Shown here: one piece after another, positions 1-13,554 of the stretch
How the letters are laid out: every line of letters begins with the position of its first letter
Position numbering within the stretch: position 1 is the first letter of the stretch
Source: Myotis daubentonii
Taxonomy: Eukaryota; Chordata; Mammalia; Chiroptera; Vespertilionidae
Length of the DNA: 64,000 nucleotides
Direction of reading: 5' to 3'
NCBI RefSeq assembly: GCF_963259705.1
Contig: NC_081851.1
Location: 9,577,645-9,641,644 of the forward strand
Position numbers and translations under genes: made by a program
The notes under the pieces: model-generated
What the model saw: only the letters and a program-made list of their open reading frames with translations
Database searches by the model: none
What the model was told of the DNA's origin: nothing

Positions 1-672
1 GGAATAAATTAATGAGGTTACCCAGACACTGAACATTTGCATATTCACGGATGCTTATTAGGTGGAAAGTGCACAGAATGCCAGGTGCACAGAATTTGGG
101 GGATATAGGATTTGTTCAGAATTAACATCTTTCTGTCCCTCAGAAAAGGGGTGTCTTGTAACTAAAAATAATATGCAGGCAAAACGCCTGTGAATGCCTC
201 TAAATAATTACACCAGCGAGCCAGGCCAAGGGGCTCGCCTGAGAGCCGCAGCGCTCGGCCCTGGCTGCAGGGGCACTGATGTGGTGGTCCCAGAGCCCAC
301 AGGGGACAAGTGCCCTGCTCGGCTGGCATTTGAGGCTTGAATGATGCCGGTGGCTGCACGGCAGAACAAGATGCCATCATAGCGAGCGCCGAGGGACCCG
401 GGAAGAGACCTTTACAGCTGTAAATATTATATTGACAGGTAGCCAGCTCAAGCTGCAGTGGGGAAAGCTTTCCTAGGAATATTATGGCTAAATTGGGATC
501 ACAGAATTAGCCTTGACTGTTTCTCAAACAGGTATCAGTCCCCCCGCGGTCTGAAGTTGGGGTTGCTGGGGGTCTGTGCCAGCTGTTTGTATCTCACTAT
601 TGAGAGAAGGCTGTCTGCTGCCGGAGTGGCAGGCATCGCCCTCGGAGCGCACCTGAGCGCCGACCTCTGGGC

Positions 673-712
673 CTGGGCACGGACCCCTGGCCCTGGGCAC
701 GGACCCCTGGCC
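673..712. repeat. 20-bp direct tandem duplication
   Basis: The unit CTGGGCACGGACCCCTGGCC occurs twice in perfect tandem (673-692 and 693-712). This is a local slippage duplication in GC-rich DNA. No function is implied. Confidence 0.9.
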
Positions 713-3700
713 ATAGACGCATCCTAAGGCAGTGACCGCGCCCACGCAGCAGACCTGCCTGGCCTCTTTGCCACCATTTCATACAGGTAGGTTTCTTTCT
801 TTTTCTTTCTCTTTTTTTTTCCTTCTTAAAGAAAATGATGGGCAGCACTCAACCCCAGGAACTCATGTATCCAGTGAAGCTGGGATGAGCATGTCTTTGA
901 GAAATGCTGTATGGCTCCCAGCAGCGCCCGTCTGCCCCCTGTCTCGGTACCTGGCCCGCACCTCCCAGTCCAGGCCAAGGCCTGTGACTGCCGCTTGAGA
1001 CTATAATCAGTGTCTCTGCAGGTACGTATTTTCAAAGATTCCCTGGTACGCAGTCTGCATACATTTCATAGTCTCTTTTCTTGATTTTAAAAATATTTCC
1101 AATGTCTAAAAAGTGTTTTGAAACATTATCCTCTGTTTTTAAAAATAGCCTCCACATATGAATGAGTTCAGAGAAAAGTCCAAGGAGCCCTCAGTGTGTC
1201 TTTCAGGATCAGACCAGCTTTTCACCTATTTTGCTGAGGTTCAGAGGTATAGTCATTGTAAGAACAGCCCCCAAGTAATCTGCACATGTTTTAAAATGTA
1301 ATTTGTTTTCCCACACAAATTCTGGGTGCATCATTCATCAATATCCAGAAAAATCACAATTATTTTGATGTGGCAGAGTTGTAACCACAACCCTATGTAT
1401 TTTCATAAATTATTAGAGTATGATAGATTCATTCGTATTTGTAGTTAATACTGTAAAAGAAAGTTTTTTAAAACATTTCACCCCAAGAGGGCCTGTCTGA
1501 GAACAAACCCTGCAGGGAAACCCCTGGAGTCCAGGTTCTGTCACTCGCCGCACAGATTTTTTTGATTATGTAGATTTCTTTTCCTACTGCAGTTTCATAT
1601 GCAAAGCATGCATCGCCACAGCCACGCTATCTCCTAGAGCAGTCACTCTGAAACCGAATCTGGGGACAGTGCAGACTAAATAAAATTTCACTTTGATTTG
1701 GCCTCCCGCTGCGAATGGGGCTGCTTTGTCTCAGCCGAAGGGACCAGGAAGAAAGGTATGTCCTGTTTCGCATGGCTGCTGCGTGCCTGCAGGCTCGGCT
1801 GCCGGCTGCCGGCTCTGGGCTCAGCACCTCCGCCCTCCTCCCATCCCCGGCTTCCACCGGGGCTGCGCGTCTACCTGCAGGGCAGACCCCTGGCACCCGC
1901 ACCATTGCTTACTTTGGCATATGCTTAATAGCTTGCATGGCAGTTCGCTTTTTATTTTCAGCGTCTTTGTTGGGGGGATTTTTTCCTATTTCGGTTTTTG
2001 TTTTGTTTTCTTTCCTTGCACGTTGGCTTTCCCTGTTTCTCAAGGTGCCGAATACTAAAATACGAACTAACAAAAATTGTGTAAGTGCTGCTGTGAGGCT
2101 CCAGAGACGTCACTGGAAGATTTGTCATGCGAATTTTCTTGTAAATTTCAAGATGCATTTAACAGCTTTGAAGGACTTCCATTTTCATGGCCCTTTTGAG
2201 CCTCTTTGGCTGAAGAGCAACCGCCCATTTTAGATAAGGAAGAAAATATAACATAAAGGCTCTACCCCTGAGACTGAGCTCTCTGGCAATCACGGTCTGT
2301 TTTACAAAATGCACTGCGGCGTTTGCCTGCAGAGCTGCTGAAGGGGCTGCATTGTAAATGGTGACCTTCCCTGAGTCATCTCACCCCGGATGGTGCCAGG
2401 TGCTCTTCTCACACCGCCTGCCCTGTGGAGAAGGCATTGGCACTTGCGGGCAACCTGCTGTGATGCCCTCAGGAGCTCTGGGCACGATGATGAGGTACCA
2501 GCGAGGTTGACAGTGGTGGGGACTCAGTTCTCAAGGCCAGATTTCTCCTTGGAACTGTCATTGCCCTTGACCAATTCATATGGTTCCCTCAGGGAAAGAC
2601 GTTTTTCCCTGTTTACCTATAGGCCTACTATTAATCTAAATTAGATTATAGCAAACTAGTAATGCTGGATATGAAATAAATGAAAATAAATTGCTTAGAA
2701 GAAGAGCAGGGAGTGACTGCACTTTGACTCTGGGTTCAGCATAAATGATTTCACATAAGATATGGAGAGACAGAAAAAAATACTAATTAGCCTAATAGGA
2801 ATCCCACCCACCCACCCACCCAGAAGTGTAGAAACAAAATAAATCATGTAACTTCGTTGAGTGTCAGAAAATAACTATTATAAGTCTATAATGGTGTGGC
2901 CATCCCACGGCTTGGTGCTGAGTGTGCCTCCAGGGGTCGTGTTTGATGCCATTTCTGCAACAGAGGGAGGCCTTTGCCATTACAAGGCAGATTTCCCTCA
3001 ACCACAAAATCTTTAAGTTCACTGTTTTGCACTTGTTAGCCAAGAGATGGGGGAGAGGAGACTCATCAGAAGCCTTAGTGTTTGATTGAGAGCCCCTCAC
3101 TTCTCATGCGCAACGGTGCAAGGAACAATGACAGAGTTAGGTAAAGAAGACCGGAGAAACGGTCTCCTGGAAACAGCACTGCATGTTGTTTGGCGAAGTT
3201 GGCACAGCCTCTTGGAAGAAACGGGAAATGGCCACGCTAGGCAGGCTGGCAGGGTTTGGGTTGGCACATGTGTAACTTCTAGGATTACCCGTACCAAGTC
3301 CTTTCACTCTGGCCTCACTGACAGGAGCACTTGCTTATTTTACAACTGTTAGTTGAGGATATGAAAAAGACCAAATCCATTTTTTTGTTTAATTTTTAAA
3401 TGTTCTTATAGGGGCTACTTATTAGCATTATGGGGACTTTTTTGATAACTACATGAATGTTTTAAAAGGCAAAATCTGCTCTTTTTACATAGGTTTTTTA
3501 AAACTACAATTGTTAAAAACAAGGTACTGATGGAGTATTTATTTGTCCATAAAAATATAGATAGATTTACAGTAGGTAAATACAGCAGGTCCTAGAATAA
3601 CTTGGTTTTATTCAACATTGTTTTTCTATTAATGTTGATGAGATGCCCTGGGAACTAACTCTTATTTATATCAACTAGCCTATAAGAAAATTGTTATATA

Positions 3701-4404
3701 TCATCTTGCTTAAAGTCACAGAACTTATAGATGATGTTAAGTGAGGACTTACAGTGTGTCTGTGCATACAATATATATACAAAATGCTATTTTAAAATGT
3801 CACAAAGCTTACATTAAGGATAAAAACAATAAACACATATAGCAGAAAAAATTCTACACTATGTTTGGTTTATCACATCATGTAATATACACCAAAGGTT
3901 AGCATCAAAACACGTGATACTTGTATTGATCCATTAAATTACCTAGGACTCCACTTGCAAGAAGCAAATTATTATAGTATGATTTAAGCTATCATGTGGT
4001 TTGGGGAGATGACCTCAAAGCAGCATAAATGTTGGCTTTGGCAAAAGTCTACCCATCCCTGTCTTTTGATGTCTGCTGCGCCTGCTGACCTCCATGTGTT
4101 CCTTAAACACCATAGTACAATAATTGGGTGGAAATATTGACTATAATGAATGCAACAGTGGCTCTTGGCATGTGAATTTAGTTATACATGTTTTATTTGC
4201 TGGTGTTTGGGATGACTGTAATGTGACCTTCCGTACTGCGTTATCTGGATCCCTCTTCATTAGGGTTAGGGAATCTTTTTTCTGCCAAGGGACATTTGGA
4301 TATTTATAAGATCATTTGTTTAATATAATTCACTTAATATAAGTTTATGCTGCTTTGAAAAAGCTCCTAGGTTTATTGAATTTTGAGTCCTGCCTGTGGT
4401 TGCC

Positions 4405-4485
4405 TTGGCAGGGCCAGACCCAATGATTTTGTGGGCCTTACATGGCCCAGGGGCTGGACGCTCCCCACCCCTGCTCTATAAGGAA
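4405..4485. mobile_element. Possible degraded hAT element end
   Basis: The sequence around 4440-4478 (a GGCCC-rich segment followed by CCCCACCCCTG) resembles the terminal region of hAT elements such as the one at 6516-6737, whose ends read CAGGGGTGGGCA. No second inverted terminus or target duplication is visible. The call rests on this motif alone. Confidence 0.25.
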
Positions 4486-6515
4486 GAGAAATAAACAACA
4501 CTGACTGGAGTCCAATGTAAATTGTCGCCAAAGAAGATATTTCTGCTTTCTGTTGACCCCCTCAGCTCTTAGAAAACAGTGGATACACAAGAAATGTTTT
4601 TTGAGAGCGTGAACGACTGTGGTTGTGCACTAGAGAAGAGATCAGGAGGCCCTCTCACCAGCTAGAGCCTTTCTCAACCTCCTCATGGTCATCACATGTG
4701 AAGGAAGCAAAGAGATTGGCAAGCCAACTGGGACCCACAGTCTTCCTAAGTGTACCAATCCACCAAACCACATGCGCATTTGTCTAAAGAAATAACTCTG
4801 TGAGATGCTCAGACAGGTCTAAATAGAACCCCCAAATGTTAAGGACCCAGGTGTTCTACGAAGATCTAGCCAGAGCAGAGTCACAAGGGGCAAAGGAAGA
4901 AAAATCATAACATCCCCTGAACATGTCAGTATGAAAATAAGAAAAGAGTTTCAATCTATTTACACTCTGTAACTACTTCTTGGTTATAAAGAACGCACAT
5001 TTTCTAAAGAAGTGTGGATTTTTGAAAAAACACAAATTTATATGGGAAGTTTATATTGTATTTACAGACATTTCTGTAAGTGTGGTAATAAAAAAACCAG
5101 GAACAGTGAAAAGAATGCAAGTCAGAATGCAGACATTGGGCTCTGGTGAGGTGCTACTGACCACATCTCTGCAGTTTTTCCTCAAAGCAGCACACTGGAC
5201 CGATATAAAACTGCTTACATTATTTTAATAACTATAGTTACATTTAATACAAAGGCTATTTCCTACACCAATCTTCATCTGAAAAAAAAAATACTCTGCT
5301 CTTAGATGTATGTGATAATATTAAAGGACATTCTAGATCCAAAAACTACATCAAGAACTAAGAACATTTTGATTTTTCTGTTAGGATTTAGGTAACCCTG
5401 GAAAATGCCCTTGGTATAGCAGACTAGGGAAGAGACACAAATAAGGTTAATCCTTGAACAATTTGAAATCAAATTTTCCTGATGAAGAGAAGACTTCTAT
5501 TTGACCTCTGAAATCAAAAGTTGTGTGGTCAGAGGAACTCTGTACACTGTGGCTTTCACAGACATGGAAATAATCTTAGAACTCAACATTTTTATCTCAT
5601 GACAGTGTCCAGCAAATTGTAATGTCCAGAAAAAGAAAAACAAACAAACACAAAACAGACTTGAGTGTTAAAGGTACATCACTAGATATTCTCTATTCAA
5701 TGCTTGTCCTCAAAACATTGAAGAATTGACATGTTTTTTACAAAGCCCACATCAAATGGCCATTGTTCTTATCTCATGGTCAGGCAGCAGGAGACCCTGT
5801 GGTTGAACTTCCCTGGCTACTCTTTTTACTCAGGGGTGCTTGCTGCTGTCACAGGGCAGGAAAACCCTGTAGCAAGCTTGGAAATGAACCACTGGTGGCT
5901 GAGATGGACTGAGCATGTGATGGGGGCTTGGGATCTGCAGATGGAGAGAGCCGATGTGAGGCCCTGCCTACCTGAGCTGTTTTGTGCTCTTCCCCTATCA
6001 TTTTTCCCAAGACAAAATAAGGAATTATGAGTTCATCTCCACACTGCTTCCAGGAACATGAGCACGCATCTAGAGACCAGACAATGGACTCAGCAAGGAG
6101 ATGAGGTCCAGAAAATAATGCAAATTTAACATATGAATCTGAGAATTCCTACTTTATTCCCAAGGCCAGTAGGACTCTTAAATCACACCCACCTTTCCCC
6201 TCACACTAGACTGTCATCTTAGGGGAAGAAGCAGGGATGGTGGTAAACACATAAGAGATAGGTCATTTTATCCAAATGGAAGAATGACTACCAACTGAGG
6301 AAGATGGCTTAAGTGATCAGGCCTGACAGCTTCAGACTTGATTGAACATATAATTAATTTCTCTCCCTTATTCTCACTCACTACTGATTGAGGGCTTGAG
6401 AAGAAGACAAGATAAGCTGCAACCAAAATGAAGAAAGTAAATTATATTTTTGTTTTATATGCAAGTTGTATTGTGACTGATGTCTTGCAATCGCTATATT
6501 TGAAAGACCCTAGAC

Positions 6516-6737
6516 CAGGGGTGGGCAAACTTTTTGACTCAAAGGCCACAATGGGTTCTTAAACTGGACCGGAGGGCTGGAACAAAAGCATGGATGGAGT
6601 GTTTGTGTGAACTAATATAAATTCAAAGTAAACATCATTACATAAAAGGGTATGGTCTTTTTTTTTTTTTTTTTTTTAGTTTTATTCATTTCAAACGGGC
6701 CGGATCCGGCCCGTGGGCCATAGTTTGTCCACAGCTG
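6516..6737 (+). mobile_element. Non-autonomous hAT transposon (MITE), 222 bp
   Basis: The inverted termini are CAGGGGTGGGCAAACT at the left and the complement of CAGCTGTGGACAAACT at the right. The element is flanked by a perfect 8-bp target duplication, CCCTAGAC, at 6508-6515 and 6738-6745. Eight-bp duplications and CAG...CTG ends are typical of the hAT superfamily. There is no coding capacity, so it was mobilised by a transposase in trans. An internal run of about 21 T lies at 6658-6678. The same family recurs in inverted orientation at 33232-33476. The perfect duplication suggests a fairly recent insertion. Confidence 0.92.
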
Positions 6738-6745
6738 CCCTAGAC

Positions 6746-8700
6746 TTTCATTCATGACCCAAAGACATCTTAAAGACTTCATATGCCAACCTCAGAAAAA
6801 TGTGGGAGTAGCATTGGCTGCCATATGTCAAGCTAATCTTCTTCAATACCTGCTTTGTCACATAATTTTAACTGCAGAGGATTCAACCTCTCTTATGCAT
6901 GGATCTCTCATAACAATTTCTCTATCTCTAAGAGGGATCTTTGGTGCCTAAGGATGGGTCTCCAGATGCACTGAAAATAATCTTGAATCCAAGCCTGGCC
7001 TAGTTCAGGAGCCAACCTCAACAGGGGCACAAATAAAGCTAGGTTCTCCCTCCCAGTAATTTAAGAATGGAAACAGTGAGCCCACTTGCTGGGAGTTGTT
7101 GGAACTGAGTGACATGAACATCAACATGGCAGAAGACACATGAATTTTAACTCTTCCCAGCAGACCTAGAAGCAGGAGGTCTTCTTTCTCCTTCTGCAGA
7201 ACTGATTGGTCAACTCCTTAGCTTTAGTGCCTTGAAATGCCACAGTCTTACCTCAATCAATCCCCTCCTTCTGGCTAAGTTTTCTAGAGTTTATTTCTGT
7301 GGTTTTTTTTTCAACCTAAAAGAATCTTATATGCTGCCAACAAATATGTGAACAAAGAGTTCCTAGAAATCAGTGCAACTTCCTGGACGGTCAACCACAC
7401 AGAGTGAAGAAGAAAGTCGGAGACCACAGAGACTCACCTCTCCTGAGCCGGTGTCCACTTACTGGAACGGAGAGGCTGCTGCATTCGGGAATGGTGGCGA
7501 ATGTTAGTGATGTCAGCCAGAAGTGTTCCAGAAAGGCACTAGATGTATTCAGAAATACCAGTGCTTTATAGCATGAGGATGCCATCTTCTAGGATTAAGT
7601 GTTCCAGGATACGGTCCTTAGAATAATTTTATGACAGTTATGCAATACTCCTTCTGCTCCATGGGCTTGTTTATGCATGCAAAACATGTATGAGGTATCA
7701 TGAATGCAAGAAGAAAACTAGCTTCAATTTCAAGATAAAAGTCAAAAGAATCAAGAAGTATGACAGCATTCAAGAACAGAGGCAGAACCAAGCCACTACT
7801 CTAAGGATCTAGATACAATGGGGATCTAATTATTTCCCAAACAGAAACCAGGAAAGGAGTTTTGGAACACTGGTGAAAAATAGATAAAAATCTCAATTTT
7901 AAAAGCATATATTATTCTAAAGGTTTGCTACTAACACACGGATCCTTTAACTATACCAGTAAATCAAATTGATGAAATGGTCTCAATATAAAAAAGAACA
8001 ATTAGTGTTATGTATGAGACATAAATTAAGGGTTGGTTTTCACCTAACTAACATCTTGTAATGTTTTATGTAATTATACAGTAACACAAATTATTGGAAC
8101 TAATGTCAATGGTTTTATTAAACTAATGACTGTTGGTAGATAGTATATTAACAGTAAATATTTTTATAAACTAGGAAAACACTCTTTAAGTTCATAATAT
8201 AAAAGGATACTATAAAAGGACCAGTATAGAAATAGACAACTTTGGGGGAAAAGACTTCATCCAATTGTTATAATGGTTTGTTCTGTGTCTGTATAAAGGG
8301 TGAAAGAAGGTGAATTTAGCTATACCGTTATCACCCGCCCACATTAAGTATGTATGTATTCCCGTCTAGTCCATTATAGTCTGCTGTGCTTTTCACTTAT
8401 AGACTCTTTTTATTAAAAAATATTTGACTCTTTTAATATTAAAAGTACTTTAAAAAGAATAGTATATGTGGGAACTGAAATATTTTTCAAAGCAGTAACT
8501 ACCTGCGGATTAAGAGTTTTGTGGTACTTTTGTTTTTTGTTGTTTTTATCCCAGCTATCAATAAGTATTTGGAGAGTGTAAACACTAATGAGAGTGAAGA
8601 ACTAGGTGGAACAAGGGGATAGTGCTTGGAGTAATGGAATGAAATTAAGAAAAGGGAAATTTAGGTTGATTACTAATTACCAATTGAAAATCTTCTTAAC
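6746..8700. other. AT-rich single-copy DNA, no gene seen
   Basis: No repeat family, exon or RNA gene can be recognised. The open frames at 6754-6951 and 7391-7585 (minus) are about 65 codons or shorter and look random. Confidence 0.5.
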
Positions 8701-8704
8701 TTTG

Positions 8705-8860
8705 AGGTCCATTAGCCGGTAGGGTAATCTTCCAAGGGACGTGGTGGGACTCCCATTGCTTAGATGTTTAAAATTAGAGTGGACAGAGCGCTATCAGGAA
8801 CACCCCGTGGTGAGTGAACCACCTGGTGTGTGGAATGAGGGAGTTCACCTTGGCTGGCTT
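8705..8860 (+). repeat. Probable L3/CR1-type LINE 3' fragment
   Basis: The segment with a GGGACGTGGTGGGACTCCCA core followed by a GTTTAAAATTAGAGTGGACAG-like stretch matches my memory of the 3' region of CR1/L3 LINEs (a phrase of the type 'gaggtggtgg-tctcc-attgctgga-gtgttcaag-aggctggacag'). It is old and diverged. No ORF remains, and the ends are uncertain. Confidence 0.45.
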
Positions 8861-11330
8861 TATAGGCTCCCACTCCCCCATGACCTGGGGAAAGAAGGGA
8901 AGAAAGAAACTTACCCGTCTGTCCCACACAGACCCGACATGCCCAAGTGACGGGGGGATGATTTTAAAATATTTATTCTGCATTTCATCTGGAACAGTCT
9001 TCCTAACACTTCAAAAGAAATCCCCAAAAGGCAGCTTGTGTTGGCAGCAAAGACCTTCCCAACATGACATCTTTCTGAAACTCCCGGACACAGGATCTGT
9101 GTAGCACTCTGCTTTCCAGCAAAGTAAAAACTGCAGCGACCAGAGAGTGATATTTAAGTAATGCTGCTATCATCTGTGGTTGTATATGTCCTCTCTTTCT
9201 TGGAAGCAAGGAGAGGGGGGAATGGAAAAGAAGGAGAGCAAGAAGTTGAGTGAGAGCAGATCCTATTAGCAATTGGTAAGCAATCCGCCAAATTCTAGGG
9301 TCCTATAAGAGTGGCTAGCAACAATTACATGAGAAAAATGAGTATTTCTTTTTGTTCCCTGAGAGCCCATTGTGGTACCTAGAATTCAATTTCAGAAAAG
9401 GGTTTTTTACTTAATGGGAACATTTCTGGATATTAATATGTTAGAGAAGATGTAGTTATTTCTTCTAATTTTAATGTAATATTACCTCATACTCTGATAG
9501 GGATTCTGTCAATCATAATAAAATAAGAAAGAATGTTATATTCATGTGGTGTTAGATTAGTCTTTCTCAGAATCTCTCTCTTTTGGTTTAAACAAACATA
9601 CCGATACTCACAAAGAAGTGAGGCATAACCTAATATACACCTTTATGTAAATTTCTGAGCTGAATGCACAGTGGGAGTTAGCGCTGTGAGGCTAGAGATC
9701 AGGCACCCAGGCCTGGTACCTCTCACCACTGCAGGGGAGGCAGAGGAGGGCTGTGTCAGGGGAAGGAGGACAGAGCTTGTACACTGAAAGTCTGGGTTCA
9801 GGAAAACTAGTCTCCTCAGCCAAGTAGAATCCAACAGACCCCAGTCTTCTTACTTTCTGATAGCCAGTGCTTGTCAAAGTAACCCTTGGTCTTCAGAGAA
9901 GGAAATTTGGGGCAGGAGACTATAAGCATAATGCAGGGTTTAAGGTTCTCTTCTAAGTGTGTGCACAGGAAGGGAGAGAGTTAACATATTAAAATTGTAT
10001 CTTACATAAATGTGGGCTGTTTTGTTTTCCATTTCTCCCTCGTGGTAAATTGTTCTTATGAGTTCAATATTTTACTCAATTACAAAATTACTGAAGTCTA
10101 AGTCAGTCAATAAAAATACCTCACTCCTACCTATGGGTTTCACACATGAAATGAACATTTTTCAGGAAAAAAATTATCTTTTTCTCTCTTATGACAAAAA
10201 ATTTCTCCAGAAATGTGTAATTGTAGACAAGGAAATCTATGTTCAGAGTTCAGACACTATTGCTTCGACTTGGTGCTTAAAACAGATTCATGTGGCACCG
10301 TTTAATAGGAATGGTTCCTGGGGGTAACCTGGGTCTTAGTTTTGAGCTGAACGTTCACAGAAATTGGCAATGTGTGCCAACCAGTAGGCTGTGCAGTTCC
10401 CAGAGAGCTGTGCTGCGACTGTGGCCACCCTCAGGAGGGCCACAGCCTGAAAAGCCAAAGAAAGATACCAAATTTGAGAGGAAGCACAAAAACACCATGT
10501 CCATTTTCTTTCTCTTTTTTTTCATTCTTGACCAAGCTGCCAAGAAAGGTTGATAGTTGACAAACTAAATTCTCTAGATAAGAAAGCAAGTGATTTGCTT
10601 TCAAGAAAGTGATTGGTTCTGGTCAAGATTCTAGCTTCCCCAAATTACCAGTTATAGTATCTTATAGTCAAAATATGAAATCTGAGCAATATTATTAATC
10701 TGAAATAAATACAAAAATGTTTTCACTACATAAAAAGCAACATGTCTAGGAGTATTTTATAGTCACTCAAATCTACCTTGACAGCTGAGTAGACACAGTA
10801 TGAAAATATCCCAGTGCTCACTTCTGGGGTTCAATTGAAGGGATGACTCTGTTTCTAGACTCAAACATTGCAATTTTCTCTTGAGACAATAATACTTCAC
10901 ACGTAACTATACTTTTATTTTACCTTTTAAAAATGTTCAGTTTTTATTACTAATTTAGTTTAAATATAACTTAGTTTCACTTAACCAACTGGTAGAAGAA
11001 AAATGGAGTTGAAACTATACATCAATAATATTCACATACAATAATCATCTTGGTCATAATAATAGATAGAGCAGATTATGACCACTTAATGTTCTGCATT
11101 ACACTTGCTGAAGTAAGCTTTCAAATGAGACTGGAATATTCATTTCACATAAAAATTATGAGTTCTTGACATTAGAGATGCACTAACACTCTTTGTTTTG
11201 TTGGCTGGCAGAGAGTTTAGATTCTATATTTTGTAGATAATTTATGTTCCAGTCCATCTCTTGGGGTTCTGGCTTCTTCTAGTCATTCACTTCTTCACTA
11301 GACAAAGTCCTGGCTGAGGTAGCATTGTCT
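8861..11330. other. Single-copy DNA, no gene seen
   Basis: This is AT-rich sequence without a recognisable repeat or exon. The short frames in both strands (for example 9003-9272 minus and 10058-10327 plus) lack family features. Confidence 0.5.
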
Positions 11331-11430
11331 TTCTCCTTCTCTGCCTCTCCTTTCTTCCTTTCCTCCTCCTCTTCCTCCTTTTCCTCCTCCTTTTCCTCCT
11401 CCTCACCCTCCTCCTCCTTTTTTCTCTCAT
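11331..11430. repeat. Polypyrimidine (CTCCTTT)n tract
   Basis: About 100 bp are almost purely C/T, dominated by TTCCTCCTCC-type units. Read in reverse this gives an Arg/Lys-rich frame (11287-11472, minus) that is an artefact of the GGA/AAG repeat. Such tracts can adopt triplex DNA, but nothing else supports a role. Confidence 0.85.
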
Positions 11431-13058
11431 TTCCCCCACTTTAACAGCTAATGCTTTAAATGATTTTCCCATATACTCATGCTCACTACTTTAAAAAGTC
11501 CAGTAGTTTTGCTCTCTCTGGAAAGCATTTTGCATAATTTTCCTTCTCGTGGCTGTGAGATAATATGAAGTACTTGGAGAGCAGCAGGCAAAACAAGAAA
11601 GCAACACAAGGCCTGTGAGGTGTGAGCGTGTCTGTCCAATGGGGTCCCAGGATATTTCTCTGCAGTCTCTGAAGCAGGATAGGGTGAGAGAGACAAAGAT
11701 TAGACTAGCCCCTGAGAAGCCCCGTGTTCAGTGAAGTCCCAGGCTTACTCAGCATTCCAGCACTTTCCATCAAGCTTGGCTGCAACCCTGGAGGCAGGCA
11801 GGTCAGAGGAGGAAAGGAAGGCATTCAAGGCAGGTGTCACTTCCAAATCATAGAGTCTGTGAGAAGCATAAATCAGCATTCAGATCAAGTCTTCCCATTT
11901 TAAGCGACTTGTTAGCTTAAACCGGGATTCACTTAGCCAATACATGTGCTTCTACTCTGATTGACAAGGGAGAATTTTAGTTAATATGTCAAAGCAGAGA
12001 AGCTTATTAATGCTAAAGTTCAGAGACTGCCTTAGTCAATTTTGTCTTCCGACCCCACCCTGGCAGCCCAATGAATTAAATGGCATAAGGGCAGGTGTGA
12101 GGGAGAAAGCACAGGAAACAGAAAAAAATCCACGAATTGGTTTGCAAATAAGACCAGAAAATACTATGTAATTCTGCTGACAAGATAAGGCAAAATAAAA
12201 TAACGGCAGACACCCCCAACAGATCATGCCGCATAAGAGCTCTTACCAGTTCCCCATCTTAAATCACACATGGCCTCAGGATCAACTGCACAGTCTGGGG
12301 CCCAGTGCAGAATGGGACTGTGGGGCTTGTTGGAAATGATGGGGAATTTCAGGACGATGACAGAGGAGCATCAAGCCGGCAGGGCGTCCTGTGTGATGGC
12401 ACAGGCTCCACAGCTGGCACGGAGGCCTTGGCTGGCATTGACTTTTCTCCATGTCATCTAGTCCCAGCAACCAGCTCAATGAAAAGGGAAACGACCTACC
12501 ATTAGGGCTGCTTACAATGGAGCAAATGGCTTTATTAAGCAGAGTTTGTCTTCCAGTAGTAAGTTCACACAGGACCCAAAAGATGATCTGTCAAACATGT
12601 TGGGTGGAGGAGTGATTCCTACACAAGGACAGAGCCAACTTTGACCTCAGAGGTCCCTTTTCGTGCTACAATTCTGTGAGTCAGACAATTCTCATTTTCT
12701 TCAGGTTTTTGGAAGGAGCCACTGTATATGTCCCCAGAAGGGACACCAAACTTCTTGACCCTTTCACCTCACATGGATACGATAAATCTTAGTGCCATAA
12801 AATCCTGACATTATGGTAATTTGACATCAGGAAAGGTGGCCGTAGATCTCTGGGTGTCATGAGCATTTGCATGACTCCACTCAGCATGGAATGACCTAGT
12901 TATAAACAAGAAGGACAAGCTACGGTGCTTCATAACTTCAAAATCCACGCATCTGTCGGTGCTGTGCAAATCTCATGGTCCGTCCCCTTACCCATGAAGT
13001 ATTCCAACCAGCATGTTTTTGGTCATTGCAAGTCTTAGTATAATTGTGATGTCATTAA
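11431..13058. other. Single-copy DNA, no gene seen
   Basis: No recognisable repeat, exon or RNA gene is seen. It ends at the target duplication of the first Ves SINE of the cluster. Confidence 0.5.
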
Positions 13059-13075
13059 AAAGAGAAGCTAATTTA

Positions 13076-13253
13076 CCCTGGCTGGTTTTGCTCAGTGGAT
13101 AGTGCATTGGCCTGCGGACTGAAGGCTCCCAGGTTCGATTCTGGTCAAGGGCATGTACCTGGGTTGTGGGCTCAATCCCCAGTAGGGGGCATGCAGAAGA
13201 CAGCTGATCAATGATTCTCTCTCATTGATCAATAATATATATATTTTTTTTTT
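13076..13253 (+). mobile_element. Ves SINE (tRNA-derived), plus strand
   Basis: The 5' end is CCCTGGCTGGTTTTGCTCAG. It carries pol III A-box-like (TGCTCAGTGGATAG) and B-box-like (GGTTCGATTC) motifs of its tRNA ancestry. A 17-bp target duplication, AAAGAGAAGCTAATTTA, flanks it exactly at 13059-13075 and 13254-13270, showing L1-type target-primed insertion. The tail is short, AT-rich and degenerate. It is the first of three Ves copies within 750 bp. Confidence 0.95.
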
Positions 13254-13278
13254 AAAGAGAAGCTAATTTAAAATTGGG

Positions 13279-13462
13279 AAAACATTTTTCTATTGATTTC
13301 AGAGAGAAAGGTAGAGAGAGAGAATGATTGATTGGCTGCCTCCCACACGCACCCCACTAGGATTGAGCCTAAAACCCAGGCATATCCCCTGACCGGGAAT
13401 CGAACCATGACCTGCTGGTCTATAGGTTGATATTCAACCACCATGCCATAGCAGCTGGACGG
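13279..13462 (-). mobile_element. Ves SINE, minus strand
   Basis: This is the reverse complement of a Ves copy. The TTCTATTGATTTCAGAGAGA tail region is at the left, then GGCTGCCTCC, the B-box complement (GGGAATCGAACC) and a head near 13450. It is more diverged than the copy at 13076. Its tail faces that copy, so the two are arranged tail to tail. Confidence 0.9.
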
Positions 13463-13554
13463 AAATCATTTTAATGAACAGTCTCACAAACAATTCTGGC
13501 TTGCTAAAAGAATTGTAAGTATATTAAATATGTTTATGTAGTCAATTTTTAAAA

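Larger units (their letters stand above)
1..6515. other. Single-copy non-coding DNA, no gene seen
   Basis: I see no exon, RNA gene or intact repeat here. All open frames are short and lack recognisable protein similarity. Small structures are a polypyrimidine run near 785-830, a (CCCA)n tract near 2806-2822 and a 20-bp tandem duplication listed separately. The base composition shifts from mixed GC in the first 2.6 kb to AT-rich afterwards. Ancient repeats too diverged to recognise by eye may be present. Confidence 0.6.

Noticed and set aside
4258..4272. Telomere-like TTAGGGTTAGGG
   Set aside because: Only two units are present, too few to be an interstitial telomeric repeat.
11287..11472. 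Arg/Lys-rich frame resembling a basic nuclear protein
   Set aside because: It is a polypurine low-complexity tract read as codons.
13076..13253. tRNA gene suggested by A and B box motifs
   Set aside because: The motifs belong to the tRNA-derived head of a Ves SINE; no cloverleaf or acceptor stem follows.
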